From Oscillospiraceae bacterium (GTDB lineage Bacteria > Bacillota > Clostridia > UBA1381): DNA of 25,600 nucleotides. Below the pieces are notes generated by a model. The model did not search any database. It saw only the letters and a list, made by a program, of their open reading frames with translations, and had not been told where the DNA came from. The position numbers and the translations under genes were made by a program. This document shows, piece by piece, positions 14,801 through 20,935 of the stretch. The number at the start of each line of letters is the position of its first letter. The stretch's first letter is position 1. The stretch covers positions 1 through 25,600 of the forward strand of contig SVKH01000005.1 in NCBI GenBank assembly GCA_015068545.1. The letters run 5' to 3'.

Positions 14801-15145
14801 ATGGAAAACTGCTTATTCTGCAAAATAATTAATGGAGATATCCCATCAACCAAGGTTTATGAGGATGAATTTGTATTTGCTTTTAATGATATAGAGCCTC
14901 AGGCTCCGCACCATGTAATCATTGTACCAAAGATTCATATATCATCAGCAAATGACATAAACGAAGAAAATTCAAAATATATTGCTCATATATTTGAAAT
15001 TATACCAAAAATTGCAAGAGACCTTGGCTTTGCCGAAAACGGCTACCGAGTGATAAACAATTGCGGTAAAGACGGTGGCCAGACAGTATCTCACATACAT
15101 TTCCACCTCACCGGAGGAAGACAATTCGGATGGCCTGCAGGCTGA
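14801..15145 (+). CDS. hinT: HIT family nucleotide hydrolase (HinT-like)
   Basis: This 114-residue protein contains N-terminal CLFCKIINGDIPS, the central PHHVIIVPKIHISS and the histidine triad SHIHFHLTGG (His98, His100, His102) near the C-terminus. This is the layout of HinT purine nucleoside phosphoramidases, which hydrolyse AMP-linked amines such as aminoacyl-adenylate adducts. Cys4 and Cys7 might bind a metal, as in some members of the family. It starts 8 bases after AAAGGAG and is co-transcribed with nth. The following 45 bp are AT-rich without a clear hairpin terminator. Confidence 0.95.
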   Translation: MENCLFCKIINGDIPSTKVYEDEFVFAFNDIEPQAPHHVIIVPKIHISSANDINEENSKYIAHIFEIIPKIARDLGFAENGYRVINNCGKDGGQTVSHIHFHLTGGRQFGWPAG

Positions 15146-15190
15146 TTTTAAAAAAAATTATTTATTTTTGTAAAAAAAATTGTAAAAAAC

Positions 15191-15220
15191 TTGACAATTC
15201 CATATTAAATGAGGTATAAT
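15191..15220 (+). promoter_or_regulatory. Near-consensus promoter of rpsU-yqeY
   Basis: TTGACA (15191-15196) and TATAAT (15215-15220), both perfect hexamers, are spaced 18 bases. The strength fits a ribosomal protein gene. Transcription from near 15227 gives a leader of about 90 bases. Confidence 0.85.
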
Positions 15221-15233
15221 ATATATCGTGGTG

Positions 15234-15301
15234 TAATATGGTGTTGAATTATCATATTAGTCCGTATACATCCGTCAAACAGCCGGAAATTGTTTTGCCG
15301 G
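15234..15301 (+). other. Structured leader of rpsU
   Basis: Two inverted repeats lie in the leader: TAATATG (15234-15240) with CATATTA (15253-15259), and CCGGAAA with TTTGCCGG (15283-15301, one bulged base). The second ends just before the GGAGGGAGGG ribosome site and could affect initiation. This might be an autogenous control site for S21, but I know of no motif that matches. Confidence 0.35.
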
Positions 15302-15317
15302 AGGGAGGGAAATACAA

Positions 15318-15494
15318 ATGTCAGAAGTTCGTGTTAAAGAAAATGAATCATTAGACAGCGCTCTTAGAAGATTTAAGCGTCAATGCGCAAAGTCTGGAGT
15401 TATGTCTGAAATAAGAAAACGTGAACATTACGAAAAGCCAAGTGTAAAGCGTAAAAAGAAATCCGAGGCTGCTCGTAAGAGAAAGTTTAAGTAA
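15318..15494 (+). CDS. rpsU: 30S ribosomal protein S21
   Basis: This short frame of 58 codons reads MSEVRVKENESLDSALRRFK, then RQCAKSGVMSEIRKREHYEK and a Lys/Arg-rich tail (KRKKKSEAARKRKFK). This is the normal length and pattern of bacterial S21, which sits near the anti-Shine-Dalgarno region of 16S rRNA and aids initiation. A long GGAGGGAGGG ribosome site lies upstream, and the promoter is near consensus. yqeY starts 2 bp after the stop codon, the standard Firmicutes pairing. Confidence 0.97.
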   Translation: MSEVRVKENESLDSALRRFKRQCAKSGVMSEIRKREHYEKPSVKRKKKSEAARKRKFK

Positions 15495-15496
15495 TT

Positions 15497-15940
15497 ATGT
15501 CACTTAAGGAAAGACTGGCCGACGACCTAAAGTCGGCAATGAAAAATAAAGACGTAATCCGTAAGAATGTAGTACAACTGGTAAGAGCCGGTGTGCTTCA
15601 GGTCGAAAAGGATAATAAGGTAACTCTTGATGACAACGGAGTTTTGGAAGTCATTGCAAAGCAATTAAAGCAACGCAAAGATTCTCTCCCTGATTATGAA
15701 AAGAGTGGCCGAGACGATTTAATCGCCGGATTAAAGGCGGAAATGGATGTTTTGATGGAGTATTTGCCAAAGCAGATGTCGGAGGACGAGCTAGCTGCCG
15801 TTATCCGAGATACCATAGCCGAAGTCGGTGCATCCTCTATGAAGGATATGGGCAAGGTTATGGCAGCTGTTAAAGCAAAAACTGTCGGTCGTGCTGACGG
15901 CCGTATGATTAACGAAATTGCAAAAGGTTTATTATCTTAG
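15497..15940 (+). CDS. yqeY: YqeY family protein (GatB/GatE-like domain)
   Basis: This 147-residue protein begins MSLKERLADDLKSAMKNKD, followed by VVQLVRAGVLQVEKDN and the conserved ELAAVIRDTIAEVGASSMKDMGKVMAAVKAKTVGRADG segment. This matches the YqeY domain, related to the C-terminal tRNA-binding domain of the amidotransferase GatB. Its exact role is not settled; association with tRNA metabolism is inferred from the fold. It lacks a good ribosome site, so translation is probably coupled to rpsU, whose stop codon lies 2 bp upstream. The last codons and the stop lie inside the terminator hairpin. Confidence 0.94.
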   Translation: MSLKERLADDLKSAMKNKDVIRKNVVQLVRAGVLQVEKDNKVTLDDNGVLEVIAKQLKQRKDSLPDYEKSGRDDLIAGLKAEMDVLMEYLPKQMSEDELAAVIRDTIAEVGASSMKDMGKVMAAVKAKTVGRADGRMINEIAKGLLS

Positions 15941-15954
15941 ATAATAAACCTTTT
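15922..15954 (+). terminator. Intrinsic terminator with the yqeY stop codon at its tip
   Basis: AAAAGGTTTATTATCT (15922-15937) is perfectly complementary to AGATAATAAACCTTTT (15939-15954). The TAG stop occupies 15938-15940 at the apex, so the 5' arm is coding sequence. Confidence 0.85.
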
Positions 15955-15976
15955 AATTCTTCGTTGACTATATTTT

Positions 15977-16052
15977 GCTGGTGTAGCTCAGTCGGTAGAG
16001 CAGCGCATTCGTAATGCGCAGGTCACGTGTTCAAGTCACGCCACCAGCTCCA
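15977..16052 (+). tRNA. tRNA-Thr (anticodon CGT)
   Basis: This is a 76-base cloverleaf with encoded CCA. The acceptor stem pairs GCTGGTG with CACCAGC, and the discriminator is T. The D arm is GCTC/GAGC and the anticodon stem GCGCA/TGCGC with loop TTCGTAA, giving anticodon CGT, which reads ACG (Thr). The variable loop is AGGTC and the T loop TTCAAGT. The outermost T-stem pair is an A-C mismatch. No clear promoter separates it from yqeY, so it may depend on read-through of the yqeY hairpin. A terminator follows directly. Confidence 0.96.
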
Positions 16053-16054
16053 CA

Positions 16055-16086
16055 GCTCATTTGATTAAAATCAAATGGGCTTTTTT
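16055..16086 (+). terminator. Intrinsic terminator of tRNA-Thr
   Basis: GCTCATTTGAT (16055-16065) pairs with ATCAAATGGGC (16070-16080) with one G-T pair, followed by T6. Confidence 0.87.
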
Positions 16087-16155
16087 ATTGCCCAAACGTA
16101 TCAACGTACTCATATCATATATAGTCACTCATATTATATAAAATTGCAATCTCTA

Positions 16156-16737
16156 CTACTTTATTCCCAGCGCATCCTTGGCAAGGCGGTCTGCCATATC
16201 GTTGTAGGTATCTCCGGAATGTCCCTTTACCTTCACAAAAGAAACTTTGAGTTTTCCCTTTATTTCATCATAAAACTCCTTGTATGCAATAGTTCCGTGC
16301 TTGTTTGTTTTCCATCTGCCCTCTGCCCATGCGGAAATACCCTCATAGTCGTAATAAATGGCAACTTCAGAAATTCCGTTTTCCAGACAATATCGCATTA
16401 CAAACTCAGAACCTTTTATCTCCCCTGCAACATTTCTCATGGAAGCCAGCTCCGGATCGGAAAACTTTTCGGAAAAAGTCTTCATTTCTTCTCCCGTAAA
16501 TATAACCGCACCGTAGGAAAATTCACAAGTCTCTATATTATAACTCCCGTCAACATATGCAACAGTCCCGGAAGGGCTTGTCACCGTATCTTCTCCAGTT
16601 AGGTAGTTTTGCGCGTCCTCTTTTTTTGTAAATGACTTATATTCTGCACCCGAAAAACCATCCACCTGAGCCTTGCACTGATCCCAAGTTTCAAATATTC
16701 CTATTTTTCGTCCGTTTCTTACCGCATAGTACTTCAT
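16156..16737 (-). CDS. rnhA: Ribonuclease H with N-terminal viroplasmin-like RNA:DNA-binding domain
   Basis: This is a 193-residue protein. Residues 1-45 (YYAVRNGRKIGIFETWDQCKAQVDGFSGA... YKSFTKKEDA) are the caulimovirus viroplasmin / hybrid-binding domain that grips RNA:DNA hybrids. Residues 58-193 are RNase HI with Asp63 (YVDGSY), Glu106, Asp130 (YYDYEG), His173 (KGHSGD) and Asp183, all active-site positions present. It degrades the RNA strand of hybrids such as R-loops. The frame extends to 16797, but the GGAAGGA site serves the ATG at 16737, and the domain starts there. It is monocistronic behind its own promoter. Confidence 0.95.
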   Translation of the reverse strand: MKYYAVRNGRKIGIFETWDQCKAQVDGFSGAEYKSFTKKEDAQNYLTGEDTVTSPSGTVAYVDGSYNIETCEFSYGAVIFTGEEMKTFSEKFSDPELASMRNVAGEIKGSEFVMRYCLENGISEVAIYYDYEGISAWAEGRWKTNKHGTIAYKEFYDEIKGKLKVSFVKVKGHSGDTYNDMADRLAKDALGIK

Positions 16738-16768
16738 TAAAAAAATCCTTCCTTGTTGATATAAACAA

Positions 16769-16797
16769 AGTTTATCACATTCTACTAAAAAAATCAA
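16769..16797 (-). promoter_or_regulatory. Predicted promoter of the RNase H gene
   Basis: On the minus strand, TTGATT (16792-16797) and TAAACT (16769-16774) are 17 bases apart, with TGA before the -10 (extended -10). The ATG lies 31 bases downstream. Confidence 0.55.
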
Positions 16798-16935
16798 GAA
16801 TTAAGCGACTTCACCACCACTTAAAGTTACGGTTATGTTTAAATTATTAAAGCGCTGTAAGTAGAAGCAGTTTGCTTTGTTTACGTCCATGTACCTTTTG
16901 GCAAAATCAAAAATTTGCACGGGCATAAATCATTA

Positions 16936-16974
16936 TTTTGTTTCATAGGAATGCAAGTTTCCTATGAAACAAAA
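16936..16974. repeat. Perfect 16-bp inverted repeat
   Basis: TTTTGTTTCATAGGAA (16936-16951) is exactly repeated in inverse at 16959-16974 around a 7-base loop. It abuts the terminator at 16971-17004 but lacks a T tract on either side, so a terminator role is doubtful. From 16798 to 16935 I see no other feature. Confidence 0.7.
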
Positions 16975-17004
16975 ACCGACCTTCAAACTAAATTTGAAAG
17001 TCGG
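16971..17004 (-). terminator. Terminator of the acidic membrane-protein operon
   Basis: On the minus strand, CCGAC and inner TTCAAA (16976-16987) pair with TTTGAA and GTCGG (16993-17004), followed by T5 (16971-16975). It lies 16 bp after the stop codon of the gene ending at 17020. Confidence 0.82.
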
Positions 17005-17019
17005 CTAATATTCATATTT

Positions 17020-17943
17020 TTATTCAGCTGGTGTTTCTGCCGGAGTTTCCTCTGCAGGCGGATCTGCTACTGGTGCATCCTCTACCGGCGCATCAGCCGG
17101 AGCATCTTCACCTTCTGCAGGAGCATCTACCGGAGCATCTTCGCTTGGCGCTTGCTCTGCGTTTTTAGCTGCTTCTTCCATAGCCTTTTCTTGCTCGATT
17201 CTTGCATCTTTTTGAGCTTGATCAACTATATTACGAACTTCCTTCCACTTTGTTTCAAGTGTAATATCATCGCCAAGTCCGTACTGCTCTTTGAATGTTG
17301 CAAGATTTTCTTCTCCAACATAGTACTGGATAGTAACTTCTCCTTCAGCTTCTCCCCATGGAGTATCTTCTGTTACTGTTTCAGGGAACTTAAGAGTTTC
17401 CTTCATTGTTGCGTAGTCCATACCGAACATTTGCGCCATAACTTTTACAGGGATGTTGTAGTATGCTGCTGATTCTGTTGTGTTTGCCGGCATATCTTCT
17501 GGCAATTCATACTGTGCAAGGAATGTAGGTACATCTACACCCATCTGGTCTGCAAGATCCTGAACGGTCTTTCCGCTGATATCAACATATCCCATTCTGT
17601 TGTATGGATTGCTCCAAAGAATCTTCCATGCTGCATACGCTCCGCCTGCGATCAATGCTACTACCAAGATGATGATAGTAACGATTAGGCCTGTCTTAGA
17701 CTTCTTTACTTCCGCAACTTCCTCATAAGCAGGAGCTTCGTACTGGCTGTCCTGAACATCTTCTGCAGCAGCTTCCTCTGTTGGTTCAGCATCTTCTACT
17801 GTTTCTTCTACTGCATCTTCTGTCTCCTCAACAGCGTCTACAGCCGCTTCCTCTACAATTTCTTCATCTTGTGGAAGATTGTTTTCCTCAGGTAGTACAT
17901 CCTGTGTTTCTTCCAATTCGTTATAGTTCTTGTTCTCGTCCAT
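17020..17943 (-). CDS. Single-span membrane protein with helical repeats and acidic/Pro-Ala tails
   Basis: I do not recognise a named family for this 307-residue protein. Residues 1-78 are intracellular and extremely acidic (Glu/Asp/Ala repeats). A single span follows (TGLIVTIIILVVALIAGGAYAAW, about 84-106), then an extracellular part with three related modules of about 38 residues. Examples are VQDLADQMGVDVPTFLAQYELP and VKVMAQMFGMDYATMKETLKFP, each followed by a T-E-D-T-x-W-x-E-A-like segment. The C-terminus is a low-complexity Asp/Ala/Pro/Glu tail (EDAPADAPVEDAPVA). No sortase or choline motif is seen. AGGAG sets the ATG at 17943; TTG at 17949 is too close to that site. The upstream gene encodes a shorter protein with the same modules, so the two probably act together at the envelope (inference). 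Confidence 0.8.
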   Translation of the reverse strand: MDENKNYNELEETQDVLPEENNLPQDEEIVEEAAVDAVEETEDAVEETVEDAEPTEEAAAEDVQDSQYEAPAYEEVAEVKKSKTGLIVTIIILVVALIAGGAYAAWKILWSNPYNRMGYVDISGKTVQDLADQMGVDVPTFLAQYELPEDMPANTTESAAYYNIPVKVMAQMFGMDYATMKETLKFPETVTEDTPWGEAEGEVTIQYYVGEENLATFKEQYGLGDDITLETKWKEVRNIVDQAQKDARIEQEKAMEEAAKNAEQAPSEDAPVDAPAEGEDAPADAPVEDAPVADPPAEETPAETPAE

Positions 17944-17958
17944 TTTCAATTCTCCTTT

Positions 17959-18612
17959 TTATTCTTCTGTTGTCTCTGCAGGAGCTTCTGCTTCTGTTTC
18001 AGTTTCTGCTTCAGCATCAGCAGGTGCTTCTGTTTCCGCATCATCCACCGGTGCCTGCGCTTCCATTATCTTAAGAGCTTCTTCATAGGTTGTATCCTTT
18101 GTTATTTCAGCAGGTAATTGGTTCTGCTGAGCAAACTCATCAAACGCAAGACCTGCCTGCTCTGCTACCTTGTACATAGGCATCTTCATTTGCGCTTCGC
18201 TCCATAGGGTGTCATCCGCAAGATCCTGGATACCATAGACAGCCTTCAAGGTTTCGGCATCGGTATCTGTAAACTTAGCGTAGGTGTCGATAGTGAACTT
18301 TTCATACATTTCATTCATATCGCTCTCTGCTGTAAGTCCCATATCCTCCATGCCGCACTTTGCCAATAGCTCTTCTGTAGTTGTCTCTACACTTTCGGCA
18401 TAGTCTCCGATAGTTTCAATCTGTGGCTGTGGCTTTTCCGGTAGCAATGCCATGATGTCATCCTTGACAGCATATCCGCCAAGACCGGCAACCGCAACCA
18501 CCAAAAGTACCGCTACCACACTTATGATAATCTCCATTGGGCTCTTTTTTGGTGCAACTTTTACTTCGTTTTGCTGCGCTTTTCTTTCTCGTTTTGCACG
18601 ACTTTCACTCAT
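17959..18612 (-). CDS. Single-span membrane protein with the same helical repeats (paralogue)
   Basis: This 217-residue protein has a basic N-terminus (SRAKRERKAQQNEVKVAPKK), a single span (MEIIISVVAVLLVVAVAGLGGYAV, about 26-49) and an extracellular portion with three modules similar to those of the next gene: ESVETTTEELLAKCGMEDMG, YAKFTDTDAETLKAVYGIQD and YKVAEQAGLAFDEFAQQNQLP followed by ITKDTTYEEA. The C-terminus is a Glu/Ala/Thr-rich tail. The basic N-terminus contrasts with the strongly acidic one of its partner and might allow charge pairing in the cytoplasm (inference). GGGAG lies 7 bases before the ATG at 18612. The partner starts 15 bp downstream in the same operon. Function unknown. 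Confidence 0.8.
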   Translation of the reverse strand: MSESRAKRERKAQQNEVKVAPKKSPMEIIISVVAVLLVVAVAGLGGYAVKDDIMALLPEKPQPQIETIGDYAESVETTTEELLAKCGMEDMGLTAESDMNEMYEKFTIDTYAKFTDTDAETLKAVYGIQDLADDTLWSEAQMKMPMYKVAEQAGLAFDEFAQQNQLPAEITKDTTYEEALKIMEAQAPVDDAETEAPADAEAETETEAEAPAETTEE

Positions 18613-18635
18613 TTGTTATTCTCCCTTCATTTCAT

Positions 18636-18644
18636 ATTATACCA
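18636..18644 (-). promoter_or_regulatory. Predicted extended -10 promoter of the paralogous membrane-protein operon
   Basis: TATAAT (18636-18641 on the minus strand) is preceded by TGG. The -35 is weak. It lies 24 bases before the ATG at 18612. Confidence 0.5.
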
Positions 18645-18908
18645 ATATGAACGCAATTCTCCATATACTATACCACTTTTTTTTATAAAATGCAATACAT
18701 ATTTTTAAACAGTTTGTTAAATCTTTTTTACAAAATTTTGGAAATATAACCGCTGTCACCAAGTCCATTTGTTATCAAACAATCTTTTACGGATTTAAAC
18801 AGGCTCTTCCGCTACACCTATCTTATAGCAGTTATACGGAAAGCAGCACTTTTACATAATCCGAAAAAGGCATTATTTCTGTACCGAAAATACAGTGCAA
18901 ACAGCAAT
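18645..18908. other. Intergenic stretch without recognisable gene
   Basis: This is AT-rich sequence with no frame longer than a few dozen codons that has a ribosome site, no tRNA-like fold and no promoter with both hexamers on either strand. It separates two minus-strand operons. Confidence 0.5.
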
Positions 18909-18916
18909 TTTCTACA

Positions 18917-18970
18917 CAAAAAACTGCCCCAAAAGCTTTTTGTGAGTAGTATAAACCTTAAAGGGCAGTT
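18917..18970 (-). terminator. Probable terminator after uppP
   Basis: On the minus strand, AACTGCCC (18963-18970) pairs with GGGCAGTT (18922-18929) around a long, partly self-complementary loop, and T6 follows (18917-18923 region). The long loop makes it atypical. Confidence 0.65.
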
Positions 18971-18977
18971 GATTTCT

Positions 18978-19781
18978 TTATTTAATTAGGGAAAAATATC
19001 CGATAACTATCAGTCCTAGTACAATTCTGTACCAGCCGAAGGACTTGAAGTCATGCTTTTTCACAAAGTTTACCAAAAACTTTATAGCAAGCATAGATAC
19101 TACATAGGCAACTAACATGGCAACCACAAGGACGGCAATTTCACCTCCGGCAATTGCTCCTTCATATGTAACCAGCTTCAGGAATGTTACGCCAAACATA
19201 ACCGGAATTGCCAAAAAGAAGGAAAACTCTGCCGCAAGCTCACGGGAACACCCCATAAGTATGGCACCAAGAATTGTTGCTCCCGATCTGGATGTGCCCG
19301 GAATGATGGACAAAACCTGAAACAGGCCTATTAAGATAGCAGTTTTATATGACATACATGACATATCGGTCACCTTACTGGATTTTGTACGACTTTCCAC
19401 AAAGATAAACCCGATTCCGTATAGGATAAGCATCGCCGATACCACCAGCCAATTTTCAAACTTCTCCATATAGTCGTTTAAAAGTAGTCCAAATACTGCG
19501 GCAGGAATGCACGCAACTACTACCTTAAACCACATTTGCCATGTACCTGCTTTTTCCTCTGCTGTCTTTGACGGTGCAAAAGGATTCAGCCTTTTAAAGT
19601 ACATGGTCACCACCGCAAGGATTGCTCCTAGCTGAATTACATAAAGGAATAGGTCACTTCCGGTGAAGCCCTCATTGTTTATAAACTCATTCACCAGTAT
19701 CATATGTCCGGTTGAGCTTATAGGAAGCCACTCTGTTATGCCCTCTACTATTCCCAATAACAATGCTTTTAAATACTCCAT
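18978..19781 (-). CDS. uppP: Undecaprenyl-diphosphatase (BacA/UppP)
   Basis: This is a 267-residue polytopic membrane protein. The two signature motifs are present: GIVEGITEWLPISSTGHM near the N-terminus, and PGTSRSGATILGAI in the middle, which together form the phosphatase active site. It dephosphorylates undecaprenyl diphosphate to recycle the lipid carrier for peptidoglycan and polysaccharide export, and confers bacitracin tolerance. The frame opens at 19808, but AAAGGA precedes the ATG at 19781, where the family's usual MEYLKALLLG start occurs. It lies 51 bp after the lytic transglycosylase gene and may be co-transcribed. Confidence 0.96.
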   Translation of the reverse strand: MEYLKALLLGIVEGITEWLPISSTGHMILVNEFINNEGFTGSDLFLYVIQLGAILAVVTMYFKRLNPFAPSKTAEEKAGTWQMWFKVVVACIPAAVFGLLLNDYMEKFENWLVVSAMLILYGIGFIFVESRTKSSKVTDMSCMSYKTAILIGLFQVLSIIPGTSRSGATILGAILMGCSRELAAEFSFFLAIPVMFGVTFLKLVTYEGAIAGGEIAVLVVAMLVAYVVSMLAIKFLVNFVKKHDFKSFGWYRIVLGLIVIGYFSLIK

Positions 19782-19832
19782 ATTATTTCCTTTCTCTTCT
19801 TCTACCAAAACTACATATTATATAGTAGATAT

Positions 19833-20357
19833 TCAGTACAAGATTTTATAAATCTTCCTCAATGACCGCACCCTGCGTACATATTTTGCTGTTTCGCTGT
19901 ATGGAATTTCGGTCAAAGTTATTCCATCTTTTGAATACTTTTTGTCCTCTAGCCACGAAGATACATTTCCCATTCCGGCGTTGTAGGCGGCAAGCGCGGT
20001 TTCGATGTTTTTATAATGGTCTATTAAATAGGAAAGATAAAAGCAACCCATTCTTATATTGATTTCGGGTTGGTACAACTTTTCCGGCAAATACTCTTCT
20101 CCCATTTTATTCAATATCCATTCGCCTGTGGATTGGCTTATCTGCATCAGTCCATGAGCTTTGCCGGAGCTTGCGTTCTCTTTAAATCCACTCTCCGCAT
20201 ATATTACTCCTAGTACAAGGTCAGTTTCCAACCCGTATTCTATGGCGCTTTCCTCTATTACGTCCTGATACTTTAAAGGGAACAGCCTTTTTGCCAGACT
20301 GACTGTAATTTGAAAAACCGATACCACCACTATAAGGCATATTATAAACTTTTTGAT
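19833..20357 (-). CDS. Membrane-anchored lytic transglycosylase (SLT domain), apparent ATC start
   Basis: The SLT fold is clear. Catalytic Glu55 lies in VIYAESGF, followed by SSGKAHGLMQISQSTGEWI, ALAAYNAGMGNVSSWL and ETAKYVRRV, the conserved goose-lysozyme-like series. It cleaves peptidoglycan glycan strands with formation of anhydro-muropeptides. The canonical start GTG at 20330 has no ribosome site and would cut the signal anchor in half. The frame continues upstream as KKFIICLIVVVSVFQ, a typical lysine-led anchor, to an in-frame ATC at 20357 placed 5 bases after GGAG, and the next codons upstream run into a TGA at 20367-20369. I therefore propose an ATC start (174 residues). It overlaps the end of coaE by 16 bp. 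The start is the uncertain part; the function is not. Confidence 0.88.
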   Translation of the reverse strand: MKKFIICLIVVVSVFQITVSLAKRLFPLKYQDVIEESAIEYGLETDLVLGVIYAESGFKENASSGKAHGLMQISQSTGEWILNKMGEEYLPEKLYQPEINIRMGCFYLSYLIDHYKNIETALAAYNAGMGNVSSWLEDKKYSKDGITLTEIPYSETAKYVRRVRSLRKIYKILY

Positions 20358-20935
20358 TTTATCTCCTCAATTCTTTTTAATATTTCTCCTATATTAAGCT
20401 CTGCGCCATTATTGTATACAATAAAATCGCAGTTATTCTCATAAAACTCTTTCCCCGGCTGAGCATCAAGACGACGAGCAGCCTCCTCTTCACTTAAGTA
20501 GTCACGCTTTATAATGCGTTCCTTCCGCCTATCGTATTCCGCAACTACACCTATCATAATGTCACATGGGAATCCGCTTTCTATAAGTACAGCGCCATCT
20601 ACAAAAACCTGCTCCGACGCCTCTTTCTCTATCATATCTTCTATGCGAAGAAGAATGTATTTATGTGAAATCTCATTTAGTTTTTGCAATTTTTTAGGAT
20701 CAGAAAACACGATTTCTGCAAGCTTCTTTCGGTTTAACTCGCCATTTTCCAGTATTTGCTCGCCAAACTCCTTTGCGGTTTCATCAAGGCATTCTTCCCC
20801 CTTTTGCATCACCTGTTTAGCTACTAGGTCAGCGTCAATTACCGGATAGCCCTGCTCCCTTAATAGTGAGCTTAAGTAGCTTTTTCCGCATCCCGATCCA
20901 CCTGTAATTCCTATTACAGTTTTACTTCGCATCAT
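20342..20935 (-). CDS. coaE: Dephospho-CoA kinase
   Basis: This 197-residue P-loop kinase has GITGGSGCGKS (9-19) and the substrate-binding segment VIDADLVAKQVM. It also has the middle lid segment ERIIKRDYLSEEEAARRLDAQ and the C-terminal IVYNNG motif, all typical of CoaE. It phosphorylates the 3' hydroxyl of dephospho-CoA in the last step of CoA synthesis. The start codon lies within polA (14 bp overlap), with AAGGAG 9-10 bases upstream, so the two are translationally coupled. In many Firmicutes mutM sits between polA and coaE; here it is absent. Confidence 0.96.
   Translation of the reverse strand: MMRSKTVIGITGGSGCGKSYLSSLLREQGYPVIDADLVAKQVMQKGEECLDETAKEFGEQILENGELNRKKLAEIVFSDPKKLQKLNEISHKYILLRIEDMIEKEASEQVFVDGAVLIESGFPCDIMIGVVAEYDRRKERIIKRDYLSEEEAARRLDAQPGKEFYENNCDFIVYNNGAELNIGEILKRIEEIKSKSL

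Noticed and set aside
15238..15354. 38-codon leader frame overlapping rpsU (ATG at 15238)
   Set aside because: There is no good ribosome site, the composition is unlike a protein, and it overlaps rpsU out of frame; probably chance.
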